DNA of 64,000 nucleotides from Cristatella mucedo (lineage: Eukaryota > Bryozoa > Phylactolaemata > Cristatellidae): NCBI GenBank assembly GCA_009760855.2, contig WPIO01000039.1:2021001-2085000 (forward strand). Reading direction: 5' to 3'. The notes under the pieces are model-generated. The model was not told the DNA's origin and ran no database searches. It saw nothing but the letters and a program-made list of their open reading frames with translations. Below are positions 36,903-48,745 of the stretch, piece by piece. The translations under genes were made by a program, and so were the position numbers. Numbering within the stretch: position 1 is the stretch's first letter; every line of letters begins with the position of its first letter.

Positions 36903-37424
36903 ACGATCTTCTAGCCAGCAAGAAGTGTCACGTCAGTGGACAGCACAATGGGTTTAAGATGCAGCTGTCTTCGTGCTCTCTCAATGGACATGCTTATTCA
37001 TGAGGAGTAGCTTCCAGACTGCTACTCAGTTCCATCTTTAGCGACATAAAGCCTCCGCTTTGATTTACTGCTGCTCACAGCCCAAGCAGGAAGCCCAAAT
37101 AAGATTATGCAAAAATTCCGATTAATTGAGATCTAAAGGAAGGGCACCCGCAGGATTCGTTGGCAGTCAACCGTCTCGATTGAAGGAGGCACCAATCAGC
37201 TAGTTAAAACCCCGCCTACGTCATCCAAGGAGTTATGCCTCGGGTCTGTGTCCTTACCATTAGTCGTAGGGGTAACGCTGACGCACCTGCGTGCGTCTAA
37301 CTAACTCACTAACGTCCACGAGCTTGGTGACCATCTTCGAAATTGAAGGAAGTAAAGAGGTGGTGAGAGTACTGACGTAAAAGACAAGGTGAGACTTGAG
37401 CTTTGGCTGCCTATCGATAGTGTG
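36903..37424 (+). promoter_or_regulatory. GPCR3 upstream region, conserved with GPCR2
   Basis: Co-linear with 22335-22843. It holds CCAATCA at 37192-37198 and TACGTCA at 37217-37223, with 18 bp between them against 17 bp in GPCR2, then the block GAGTTATGCCTCGGGTCTGTG. The donor-like AAG/GTGAGA (37386-37393) is conserved too. Promoter function is inferred only. Confidence 0.5.
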
Positions 37425-38178
37425 ATGGGAACACATGTCGTGCAATGCTTTCTGAACACCACCAGCTACAGCAGCCAAGAACAATTTGATGCATTTCTTC
37501 AGTGTTACGGAAAGACTACCGCAACAGCTTATTTGACTACGCTCGCCATTTTCAGTGCGGTCGGCATTGCAGGCAACGGCGTGGCTCTTAGCGTCTTCTG
37601 CTCGAGATTGCGGAAGCCAGCTCAGCCCACTTTTAAGAATCACTACAACTTGTTCACCTTTGCGCTGGCAGTGTCCGATCTAATCGTGTGCGCCGTGCGG
37701 ATGCCATACGAAGTGCTCCTCGTGATGAGGCTTGTCACCAGCGAGGCTCTGTGCAAGGCTGGCGGCTTTTTCTCGCACGTGGTCGTCATATTCGCCTCAC
37801 TAATTTACGTTGGCATATGCGTGGAGCGCTACTACGCGGTCTGCAAGCCGCAGAGCCAGTTCCAGATTTCCCAAGTGCGATACATTATCGGTGGCATTGC
37901 GTTGGCTGCAAGTGCCCTCTCGATACCATCAGGCTGGGCCTTCTCCATCTACAGCGTTTCGTCGGATAGCGCCTCAGCGGGCGATGAAGTAGGATGCCAC
38001 TATGAACGAGGCACGAAGTTTGGCTTGTTTTATAACTCGACTCTGAGCATCTTAATGATTACGACGGCTGTGGCCGTGATGTCCGTATACGGTGTTATTT
38101 TTCGAGAGATCGTAAGGAGCTTAGCCACGACCAACAAATCCATGTCTACCGACAGGAGCAATGCTGGCACAACGAGCG
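37425..38178 (+). CDS. GPCR3 exon 1: class A GPCR, N-terminus to TM5
   Basis: First coding exon of a rhodopsin-like receptor, a close paralogue of GPCR2. The start is the first in-frame ATG, aligned with the second ATG of GPCR2. Residues from that Met: NTT glycosylation site at 11-13; TM1 about 33-58 with Asn51; TM2 with LAVSD (Asp85); Cys110 before TM3; E134-R135-Y136 in CVERYYAV; TM4 about 153-173; Cys191 in the second extracellular loop; TM5 about 203-227; then FREIVRSLATTNKS in the third inner loop. The second extracellular loop is five residues longer than in GPCR2 (extra SSDSASAG region), the largest difference between the two. The exon ends one base into a codon at GTGAGT (38179). Joined to exon 2 it gives about 378 residues. 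Confidence 0.9.
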
Positions 38179-41065
38179 GTGAGTAGGCGACTCTCACTTG
38201 CACACTCTGAAGGCGGGGGAAGCGTTTCACAATAAGCACCTCTACATCCTCAGTGAGATTCATCTTTTTTCCTGATAAGCCTCATAGCATTTCCTGGAAG
38301 GAAAGTGCACGAATCTACCCTACCATGTAGCCACGTTTAGCTCATCTCCCAGGCTTGCTAGGATTCTGCTAAATTCGAGATGGATGGTGACCTCTTTTAC
38401 GTGGTGAGTCCAAGTAAAGCTTGTATCCAGTATTTGCATTCTTCTTACATCCTATCAAATCCATAATCAATGATGAGAGCATGATTTGAACAAGTTTTAT
38501 AATACAACCACAACGACAAGGGTGCAGAGATTTAAGACCGGTGAGAACTTTAAATTCCGTTGAATTTTCTTTGCCAGCAGTCATCTCTAGTAATTTTCTT
38601 TTAAAAAGCGATGAATGGGGGTTTTAATTTTCAGCATTTAATGGTCTTGTAATGTGTAAATTTCTCTTATCACGTACATATTCCCCGATTTATGCGTACG
38701 GGTATTGATGGTATTGAGGTTTATGAGCCACGTTCAAAGCAATCTCAGTGTAAAGTACTTACTAAGCGATGGTTACAATACAATTATACAATTCTGACGT
38801 CTATAGGATAAAAGCTCCAGCATTATAGCCAGAGATAGGCCGGCATAAGCTGGACGCCGTAACAATGGAGCTCTCAAATCGACGATTGTCATGGTAGCTA
38901 CACAGAGATGTCAAAAACCCTGAAGAAATCCGAGCAGCAGCCCGAAGCCGGCCGCAGCTGAAGGGTCTCCTGGAGCACTTGTCACTTGTCCTTTCATTAA
39001 ATTCCTGCAACAATAAGACAACTAAAACGTATCCTCTAGATGTAGCGTAGGCCTGCTTCTGGGGACACTAGAACCCAAAATTCATAATAAGTGCAAGCGC
39101 TTGCTACGGCTATTCAGCTATCTCAGTCGCTAGGATTAAAGTACCGATGTAGACTGAAACGCGAAGTACAGGCAGTACCGTGCGTATGCCTAAGCTGTAG
39201 TCCTTAAAGAGCTGTCTTGCACTTGACTGGTTTGCAATTAGGCAGTACAGATTTATGAATAAAAAGAATTAGCACAGTAAAATAACACCGATAGAATGGA
39301 TTCTAAGAGCAATTGTTTTAATAATGATTTTGTGCATACAAAAACCCGGTGCAAATATATTAAGAGCTGTAATGCTTTACTCTTGAGCAACGATAATGTT
39401 GTCTTGCTCCTGCTGCCGATTGATGCTCTTTGTCCTTTTACTGGATTATTCCACAAAAGACTCACACGGCTGCGTCTGCGAACAGCATCACAGTAAAGAA
39501 ATTGCTTGCATGATGCGGATTCTATAAAATATATGGTGTTTGCTCTTTAACCATTCGTGTTGCCAAGATTTAAAGTGTTTAAATCGGCAAGAATATGCAT
39601 TGTTGTAGATATTCTTTTCTTACCACATAAAGTTACTGCTCCTATGCCTTTAATTCCGAAAATTGCAGCAGCCTGTATGGTGCTGTCTAATTACGCTGCT
39701 AATTTAATGCAAATTACTTGCTCAACTTTTCTAATAGTGCTACTTTGGTTCTTAATTTTATTTTCCGTCTAAAACAAATCCAATTTGTTACCTAATGCCT
39801 AAAGCAAAGCGCATAGTCATTAGGTATCTACTGTTGACAAATCAACTGAGTAACACTCACCTGAAACCCCATGTCTCAACCTAATAATAAAGATAATAAG
39901 AAATTTTTAAAGTACACTCAAAGAGCTAAATCTCTCTCTAGTCACTGTACGTATACTGTGAGGCAAGCATGCAAATATGATTAGTGATAACGTACACAGC
40001 TTCAGCAATCATTAGCACACGCAGTAAAATGCTCAAGGAGCTAGCATATGCTCCGAGGAGCCGGTTATTTTTAATTTCTTTATAAATATAGACAGTTCAT
40101 TGGATGTCGGAAAGTCAGTAAGATGTGAGTTTCAAGCTTTGAGTGGATTCAAGCAGAACAAATTCTCCAAATATTGAAGTTTGGTCAGAGGCCCTCTAAG
40201 CGACTTCATTCCGATTAGATAGTGGTATACTGCGAAGCCGGATTAGCGAGTATTTTGCACAGGTGGATCTGAAATAAGAATGAAACGAGAAGGTAAGAAA
40301 AGGGACTGGAATGTGAGCAACACACCCTAAAAGTCTGTAAACTGATTTTTGGTCATCCAGTGCTGTTAGGTGATCAACGAATTAATGTTTCAACAGGTGC
40401 GACGTTCATGACAGACAAGACTGGTTGTACAGGTGCGCACCTACTTGAAGGATCCTGTTGCACTGCAAGTAAGACCTGCAACGTGGGAGTTTGTAGTTGT
40501 TTAGTGTCATTTCACAAATGCAGGGATCATCTTGGACGTCGTATCACTATTTAAGATGGTCCTATTTTTTGTAAAGGTACGTAGCTGATTTAACGACATT
40601 TTACGTTGGAGCCAATTTGTTCATCTGGATATGGGTCACCTTGTAATGCGACACCCAATACGAGTAGAAACCTGTGCAAAATTAGCTTGCCGAGCCTAAT
40701 TATCAAGACCTACATATTATGCTGCTGATGCAATATAATTTTACGCAACTTTAGGGTTGGCACCTGCCAATAAAGATGGAGATAACACAAAGTTAGCATA
40801 AATGAATGGTGGGTTTACTTAAGAAAGCTATCTCTATAAAATAAAAAATAATAAGTTGAAACAAGATAATGGCCTGATGCAAATGCCACAGGTAGCCTCA
40901 TCTAGAAAGAGACTTTCTAGATATGTTCATAGCTTTTCAAATATGGCTGCGATGTATTCTTGAAAGTGCAGTAAAAAACGACACGACAGGACTCAGCAAT
41001 AGTCATTCAATTAATCTTAATCTTACATAGACGCAAAAAGTATTTATCGCAGGACACTGTTTTAG
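38179..41065 (+). other. Intron of GPCR3 (phase 1)
   Basis: 2887 bp from GTGAGT to TTTTAG. The first kilobase matches the GPCR2 intron in patches (38230-38340, 38790-39050). It carries a minus-strand LINE A piece. A hydrophobic 71-codon frame at 39557-39772 has no family resemblance and is not called. Confidence 0.85.
39880..40720 (-). mobile_element. LINE family A, diverged copy in the GPCR3 intron
   Basis: Minus-strand 3' end: decayed (TTA)n at 39880-39900, weak hairpin, 3' UTR, then decayed ORF2 C-terminal sequence to about 40700 with many changes. Opposite to the host gene and absent from the equivalent part of GPCR2. Confidence 0.7.
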
Positions 41066-41448
41066 GTGACGTCCACTGCACGCAAAAGGAAACTATTCGC
41101 AGCCCTACACTAACAGCGTTTAAACGAAGGCTGAGTTCTTCATCAAGAACCGCAATAATGTTCTTCGTCGTCACCCTGGTCTTCTACCTCAGCTGGATAC
41201 CGTACTATCTCATCGGATTTGCCATCTTGGAACCTAATATATTTCTTGTGGATATCCGCTTTGTGACTTCCTGCACCAATTTCATATTTTACTTCACTTT
41301 TAATCGCCGCATTCGAAGAGAAACGATGAGGAAGATGTCACTTGAAGGACGAAGCGTTTGCAAAAACAACCAAGCTTATCCATTGGAAATGAACTCAATC
41401 ACGCCTAATAATGCATCTGGATCGCCTCAAATTCGCTCGGTGGGCTAA
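41066..41448 (+). CDS. GPCR3 exon 2: TM6, TM7 and C-tail
   Basis: Acceptor TTTTAG ends at 41065. The first two bases complete the split codon (G+GT, Gly). It encodes a basic loop, then TM6 (IMFFVVTLVFYLSWIPYYLI, where the Cys before Trp is Ser), a short outer loop (EPNIFLVDI), and TM7 (FVTSCTNFIFYFTF) followed by NRRIRRETMRKMS. The NPxxY site again reads N-F-I-F-Y (Asn323, Phe324, Tyr327 in the joined protein). The tail is about 40 residues, some 28 longer than in GPCR2, and includes two Cys and several Ser/Thr that could be modified. The stop is TAA at 41446. No clear AATAAA lies close downstream. Confidence 0.9.
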
Positions 41449-41697
41449 CTTAAAATTTTTGACTAATAACGAAAGAAATGTATTGCACTGAACGTAGTTG
41501 CAACGTGGGGCCTACGTCATTCTATGGACCTCTAAGGACGCCCAGAAAGTTTTTTCTTTGCTTTGCCTGCATGGGGAGCTAGCCGCACGGAACACCCCTT
41601 CAAGAGAATTTTGATATGCGCATAAGCATTTATACCTAAATATTTGTATGTATGTATAAGTGCATGTGTGTCAATATAAATTAATAAATATATATAG

Positions 41698-41733
<36 letters not shown>

Positions 41734-43580
41734 TTACCTACGACAAATTGAACGTGCATACGTCTCTAAGTAGGTCTAGTAAACAAAAAAGTCACTGATT
41801 CACTAGCCTGCATGGATTTTGCACAGGGAGCCCGCTCGATTTGTAAATATCAATACGCGTGACTAGAAAAATTTAACTCTCATGGATAAAATACATTATT
41901 GATTTTAGCATGGAATTTCAACTTAACGGGATTTTAATTAACCTTGGTAAGTCCAGTTCTTGTGTTGCTATTGCTAAGTGCTATTCTCGTGCCAGAAAAT
42001 TTGCGACCTGGAAATTCCTTGGTTAGATGTGCGATTTCAGCGGCCAGTACACTAAAGTCAAACAAAGTCAAGGTTTAGGTCCTCAATGATAATAATTACG
42101 GTTCCTATAGAATAATAAACCTGTTGTTCTAACTGAATAATAGATTAGCTTCACACAGGATTCCAAAGACAAACGACCAGTGAGCTAGAGAATAATCTCT
42201 TCGATGCGTTAGTAGTGACGCTGTCGTAATAATAATAATAGTAATTAGAAATCTGTAAATAATCCCAAGGGAATTTAATATCTTTCTAAGAAATCATCGC
42301 ATACTGTAAAGGAAACTAAAGTTAAGTTAAGTGCGCGTAGTATTCATCTCTTTTAATTTGCTGCTTAAACTTATAGGTTTTGAATGAGAGACAACTTCTA
42401 CGATTATTGGTATGTAAAGTTCAAGAAAAGATACAAAATTCTATTATGGCGCTAAGCATATTTATTATTATTAATATCATTTTTATTAATATGTACATCT
42501 CCATTATGATAAAGATGGCCGGATCAGCTGGAAAATAAAGTATTTTACCAGCTATATGGTTTTTGTAGGTTAGCATGGCGCTACTTGGCTTATACTGGTT
42601 GCATACAACCCTTAATTCTCTACATGAGAGTTATAACTACTAAGTATAGCCGCAAGCAAGCAGTCAAACACAAAAACCACCTAAGCATGGTCTAATTAGC
42701 GGGATTAAGCTGCGGTGACACGTGTTCGCCTGTGAGATACAAGGAAATTCCTAGTAAAAACGTTCCTGCGATACTCTGTCTTACTTCAGTGAACTGCTAC
42801 ATGTGAAAAATTGCTTGATGTCTCATATCTAGTCCCAACGATAATATTGGATTTTTCTTGATTTTATTTACATACTCAACAAGCCACCAAATGCTTTTTC
42901 TCTGCAAGCGCTAAAAGTGAAATGCACTTTAAAAATTCTGACGCCACAATGCAATCTAATATTTTATCTGGACGTCTTTTCTGAAACTTCTAGCAAGATG
43001 TGCGTCGATGATAATTCACGGCCACTAATTACCTCGAATGTCCTAGTGACTTATCAATTATTTCATTTCAGCAGGTAGGTTTGATTACAGTTCAGTTTTT
43101 CCTTTGGCAGAATGCTTTGTATCACTCAAAAAACAATGTCAACTCTTGCCGTTAAGATAAGCTGATGCAAAGTGAGCCTGGATAGCAACCTAGGCTGGAT
43201 TGCAATAGCTAAGGCATTCACATTCCAACAGCAATAATACAAGCTATAATTTACTTTCTCTAATAATTAGCTACTCAGAGAAGGAGACTACCACGAGATA
43301 TGCTTATCACGACTTTGTCTTTCATGTTTTCACCTCCATTGCACACAAGTTTGTATTGCCGTAGACCTTCTATATACATAAGTAGTAACCCAGGCCAAAA
43401 TATTCTGTTTAGGCAAGCCAAAAATACATATCTACGGTTTACAATTTACAAGATTATCTATTAGTAAAAGCCACGGAAACATAAAAGTCTTCAAGATCGA
43501 AGTAGCTTTCATTAATGTTGGGGTTCCACGAATAACTCTGATGCACTACAATACGTCTGCCATTCTGAAATAGGAATCGG
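41449..43580. other. Intergenic with (TG)n and a LINE A relic
   Basis: No gene supported. A (TG)n run lies at 41697-41731. A diverged minus-strand LINE A tail with TAATAATAATAA lies at about 42225-42330. Confidence 0.45.
42225..42330 (-). mobile_element. Decayed LINE family A tail
   Basis: TAATAATAATAATAG at the left edge followed by a weak match to the complement of the family A hairpin (CCCAAGGGAATTTAATATCTTTCTAAG region). Diverged. Confidence 0.5.
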
Positions 43581-43584
43581 GCGA

Positions 43585-43760
43585 TTGAGATTTAAATTAC
43601 ACAGTATAGAAAACAATTCTACGGGTATGCCCACCAAATTTCATGAAATTGTGCTTGCAAATTCGCACGCAAATGGCCTTCAATGGCCAGCCCAAAAGTT
43701 TCACCCTGCACTTTCGAGCTGCTATGCACCTACAGCGTTTCTGAAGCCTCTAGTTCAGTT
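43585..43760 (-). repeat. Isolated satellite 1 monomer
   Basis: Read on the minus strand it shows the satellite 1 blocks in order: CTGGGCCATTGAAGGCCATT, then TTTCATGAAATTTGGTGGGC, then GAATTGTTTTCTATACTGTG. It lies about 11 kb from the array, in the opposite orientation. Confidence 0.7.
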
Positions 43761-45230
43761 ACATGTTACAAACAGTGACATTTTTAAGCGAAACCTTCTC
43801 CTAATCTTTATGGCTTCCGGTGCTGCTAAAGAGAATCTGTGCAAGAGACAGTACTAGAGCTTTAAACAAACCGACATACCAGTTAGAAATGATAAGCAAA
43901 GATTAGATAGACGAGTCACTGTTATCCGTGTGCATAGATGCCGGCGCGAACGATTGGTCTGGCTTTTCTGCCCATAGCTAAATCTCTTGTGGTTCATTGC
44001 GAGCCTCATGGGTCAACGCTCGCAACAAGCTGCAATTTGGAGTTCCTCTATTCTAAACCCCTCACTGGTACAGCCTTGCAAAACCGATTAAGCCTACAAG
44101 GAAAAGAAATCACTCGGCATCGAGTGGGCAACCATATTGCTCTCTTACAGGCACACATTCTTTGAATACTCGGGTAAGTTTTCGCAGCTAGCTGCCGCGC
44201 TTAAAGCACCGCACTCAGGTCTCAGGTCAAGGTCGCTCTTGCATGCTTTCGCCTTTGCTTCGGTAGCCATTGCTAAGATGCAAAGTGATCACGAGTCTTT
44301 GCCAGGGCCAGTAATTATGCACTTGGTTCGGGAGTGATCCAGCCGTGCGAAAAAGAAGAGGGTTGGCTCGTTTTTGAGCGCGTCTTTCAGCAGCAATCTT
44401 TCAGATCCAATTCTGATCCAATTTCGTCACTTCCATGATGTAGACGCAGTCACGTGGTAGAAAAATTCACCTCGTACCCTTACAACAGAGCTTCGCCGTT
44501 ATTGTAAATTAAGAAGACTAAATTTTAGACATTCACAGATTATTCTATCGAGGGCAAACGCATCCCGGTAACAACTTCTAACTGATATATCTACGCAACT
44601 AATAAAGTAGGTGCATACGAGCTCGAGGGTAATCGCGATACACTCGGCGCGAATACTCTGGGCGCATGATCGTACCGTGTTCAGTTTCTTCCAGAACTTC
44701 TCAAAACTTATTAGCTAAAGTGGAAAGTTTCACGATGCATCGAAAATAAATTGCACACAACCAAGAAATTTATTACTATGTATTTTCAGCATTCACGCTA
44801 ACGTATACATTTAAGTGTATCTGCAGGATAACGGACCGCAAAGCTGCTGCCCTGGCATAAGCTCACCGTTGGAAGTAAAGCAATACAATAGTACGCGCCT
44901 GCACAAGGCCAAATTCTTGACACAATTTTATTATTAAATTAGTTAGAGGCCATGCTGTCTAGAATATTCAAATTCTGAATAGATTATCACGAGATTAATT
45001 TTTAGCGTTGCAAGTTAAACCAAAGAAAAGGTCGACGCCTAAGTGGGGCCGGCCAACGGGTGTCATTTGACACGAATGCAGCTGCCGAATAGTATTTAAA
45101 GTTTGTGGGTCACCCTGAAAGCATGGCACAGTAGTTTTGATTTGAGACCGCAGTTGCTTGCTGCCTCTTTCAGAAATAGCTGGCACATGGCAGATTGAAG
45201 GTGCAGGGCGGCTCGCTGGTCGGACTATTT
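43761..45230. other. Intergenic, no feature recognised
   Basis: Short open frames only, no recognisable domain or repeat. Confidence 0.4.
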
Positions 45231-45234
45231 TTAG

Positions 45235-45935
45235 GTATTTTCATGAGAACGTGTATGCGAAATTGCTTGAAATTTGTTCGGCAATTCTGAAACTCGGTTT
45301 TCTACCATGAATACTAACAATCACATTTTCCAGATGCCTATTTTGGAAAAGGCTGATGTATCGCAGTATACTGGCCTAGTGGTTAAGGTGCTCATGCCGA
45401 CCAAGGTCAAGGTGAGTATTTCTGTTCACTGAGATTGTTGGATAGAGTCTCGTGGCATTTGTGAAGCGTCTGAATAGGGATTAAGTTGTTTTAGAGCGCT
45501 ATGAATATGAATTATATTATATGATATTATCATGTATCACAGTTATTCATGGACCACTTTCAGTTCTCCGCTCAATGAGTTAATTACCGATTTTTTCCTT
45601 ACTGCATTTACTCTGTCGGAGTGAGTTTTCATTTGAATGTTTGGCGTGCTGAAACTTTAAACGTGATAACTGACAAATGTATATGAATCTACCACATTTC
45701 TTAAATGAGAGCTTTATTGCCATTCAAAAATCGCCATTAAAATGTATAGTTAGGATAGAGGATCCGGGCAATTTGATACCATAGCAAAAGAGCGCTCACG
45801 TGCAATTGCATGAAAATTATTGGGTAAACCCGCCACGCAATTCTGTATAATTTGGAATCAAATTCGCAGTGTTTTGACGTTTATTTCGAAAATGAAAACT
45901 GTGTTGCAATTACTCCTTGGATCCCCAAACATTTC
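45235..45935 (+). repeat. Satellite 1 monomers, interrupted by SINE C
   Basis: Parts at 45235-45365 (GAAATTGCTTGAAATTTGTTCGG), 45530-45560 and 45755-45930 (GTGCAATTGCATGAAAATTA, then GGGTAAACCC, then TATAATTTGGAATCAAA) match satellite 1 units. The SINE C at 45370-45538 is inserted between them. Confidence 0.65.
45370..45538 (+). mobile_element. SINE family C copy
   Basis: Head GGCCTAGTGGTTAAGGTGCTC (a good A-box), about 30 extra bases before a decayed B-box, then the tail GTGAAGCGTCTGAATAGGGA...TTTTAGAGCGCTATGAATATG and an ATTATATTATATG end. Confidence 0.8.
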
Positions 45936-45939
45936 ACAG

Positions 45940-48586
45940 TTGCAAATCAAACGATGGATTTGCCCGATTGACCTCTTATCTGTCTGCCAATTTATACGCC
46001 TTCTTAGTAGTTCATCAATATTGCCATTAGAGTAGGGATGTCGTAGGCCAATTCTTCGAAAGCAGCAGGAAAATTTGCAATAGGAACGAAGCTCAGAGCT
46101 AAAATGATTTTGATGTTCATTCTCATATTTTCATTGTCACGGTATTCTGTTGCAAGGTTGAAATCTTGAACCTTGAGCCAAAGGTTCTGTTCGAGATCAA
46201 ACAAGCATCCAAATCACTGCGCTTCAGGAAAGACGGCTGAGCAGGCATTCTAACTGGCTTTCTCAAAATATGACATGATATTTGCCGTATCCAGAGTTTG
46301 CATTATTAATTTATGGCGAAACTGGCCGTACTATTATTACTTCCACACCAGGTGTAAAATGCAATGGTTCCTTCTTTTTGGTATACTATTTATTGATTTA
46401 GAAGATAAAAAGCCAGTTAAATCAATCAATTAAATCAATCATATACTTAAAAATATTATTTTAGTTGCAGGCTTTTGCCGTGCGCGAATTTGCACGAGGG
46501 GATGCTGTTATGCGCTCTGATGTTGGCCTGATGGTCGATGAAGGCAGCGAGTAGTGGACGGTTGTCCGACTAGTTGTCTCTCATAGTAATAAAATCCGCA
46601 TTCACCAGAAATGACTGCTCCAGACAGCCTTCGACGCCGGGCAGGAAGCACTTCTGTTGGGCAGAGAGACGTCCACCTGCCTGTGAAGACTGCCCAATAG
46701 CCGCGAGGCCAGGCTGAGAAACTGCAACTCGACTCACGTTGGCACCAAAGTCATCGCCCTGAGGTTGACGGCAGTGAGGCGTCACTCGAGCAAGATCATC
46801 GAGACGACCCTGCATGATCGAGGCAAGTCGCCAAATTGAAGGCAAGGAATGAGCGCGGCGGCCATGTGACGACAGGTCAGATCGCGTGCATGTGTCTGAA
46901 TTCCAGGCGCTCTGTCCCTGGTGAGGTGTCATGCACTCGACACAGATGCATTGACAGGTCCTAATTTAAGGACACGAAGCTAGAGCCGACTCACCCTCTC
47001 GCTTGGGAATCGCAGGTAACGCACGGGCCAGGAAAGCCTCAACACTGTAGAGCCGTTAGTGTCACCCCTAGTCATAAAAGTTGTCTAGAAGTCGTGGCAG
47101 GCCTCCGGTCGCCATAGTACATCGTCCCTATGGACTGGAGAATGGCGCCGAACGGCTTCTTTCCGGTTGGATCGGTAGAGCCACTGCAGCCAGGCTGCCC
47201 CCCAGGAGGTCTGTCTGGCCATCCCGTAACGGTGTCCCAGTCCTCACGGGTCTGGTGGCGGCTCATATTATCCTCTTGGCTGCCGAGCCACCATACCCTC
47301 CTGGAATGATCTAGGAGCTTGGCTCAAGCATGGGCCAGCCACACACATGAAAAAAATCTTTACCTATCTTGAAAAAGTCCGTAAAAGATTCTTTAATCAA
47401 TCAGCCGTTAAATTGAGGAGTCCAGGTCACTACCAGCCGCTGTCCGGACCCTAGATCCTTAGGACTTGGCCGGTCCAAGGCAGCAGCCACGGGTGCAATG
47501 TTGGACCCAATAGGCGGCTCGTGTGATGGATGGATGTAAACAACCTGCTCTGAAGATCAGCTCCGATCGATAGGGTGTCTCTATGCATGAATGTTGGTGA
47601 TGCCGCGGCCATATCAGTCTCGAAACAAGGGGATTGTATAGCTTTAGAAACGGACTCAAGCCCTTCCGTAGCCCATTCCCAAAGAACAGCGTGTGCTGAG
47701 AAACGATATCTAGTCATCTACTGCGAGCACTTTAATTGCTAGGAAGATATAGATCATTCGAATGAAGCCGCCAGGCCACATCGGCATTGTGCAGAACCCG
47801 ACTCGGAAGAGTTTTCCTTCAGTGACATGTTGCAGGTGCGGTACTGCCACGTCGTCAGTGATGCTCCAGTCTCCGTAAAAAGGAATGATTTATACCCACC
47901 ACCAGCAGACGAAAAGCAGCGCAACATTTATTATCCTGTGCCGTTGAGATTTTTATCCAAATCCACAGGTCGATTCCGGAAGATAACGAGTTGCCTCTTA
48001 AGGTGCATCATGCTGTTTCGATGAGAGAACCTTCTACTGACTCTTCCTTAAGCCAATTGTCATCCGGCTTATCGGCATACGTTATCGATGGTAAAAGTGT
48101 CTCGCCATCCCACCAGAGCACCCTCCAGCCCCCACAATGCCGCCAAACTTAGTCCCCCTCATCATCGCTATCGCTGCACTGTTCTAGGAAGTGACGCTCC
48201 AAGTCAAGCTCATGCTGGCGAGATCACTCTCACTGCTGCTCCGATTAAGGTCCCACTCGTCCTCCTCCTTAAATTTTTCAAGATGAGCATCAATGGCATG
48301 GACGGATGAGGAACATTTGGCAGCTTTGCACTTTGGCAGGCAGAGGTCCATATGACAGCACGAACTTGCTGCATGTTTTTTAGCCTTGCGATGGCCCAGA
48401 AGAACATGAACAACAGCGAAGAAACGGTTCCAACCCGCTTTCTCCGTCATGTTCGGCACGTCGTCGGAGAATCATTTTCACTACACGCTCTTCTTTACCT
48501 GTGGTCCAACGAAGCTACGAAGCATACGTCATACAAGCCTCTGACAGCTGCGGAGAGATTTCTTAGAGTCACTTGAAAGCACCCGA
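45940..48586. other. Intergenic; unassigned GC-richer interval from 46.5 kb
   Basis: From about 46.5 kb the base composition rises and several open frames of 60-120 codons appear on both strands (e.g. minus 46570-46932, minus 47451-47717, minus 48184-48459). I recognise no domain in them and none starts with convincing context. It could be a decayed transposon body or part of an unrecognised gene. Confidence 0.3.
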
Positions 48587-48745
48587 GTTACTACTACTAC
48601 TACTACTAATAATGATAATAATAACAATAAAGCACTTGATAAAGCGCTCTCAGAGAGCTCAGTCTCTTTCTAGGCGCTTTACATTTGCCGCAAAGGGAAA
48701 CGCGACTGAATGGTGAGTAATATATTGCTTATCACTATCTATATG
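48587..48745 (-). mobile_element. LINE family A 3' end
   Basis: Minus strand: 3' UTR, well-preserved hairpin (complement of AAGCGCCTAGAAAGAGACTG...CTCTGAGAGCGCTTT) and a long mixed (TTA)n/(GTA)n tail at 48587-48633. Confidence 0.82.

Noticed and set aside
39557-39772. Hydrophobic 71-codon frame in the GPCR3 intron
   Set aside because: No alignment with TM6 or TM7 of the family and no splice sites in phase; typical of AT-rich DNA.
46570-46932. 120-codon frame on the minus strand as a gene
   Set aside because: No recognisable domain and no supporting splice or repeat evidence; kept only as part of an unassigned interval.
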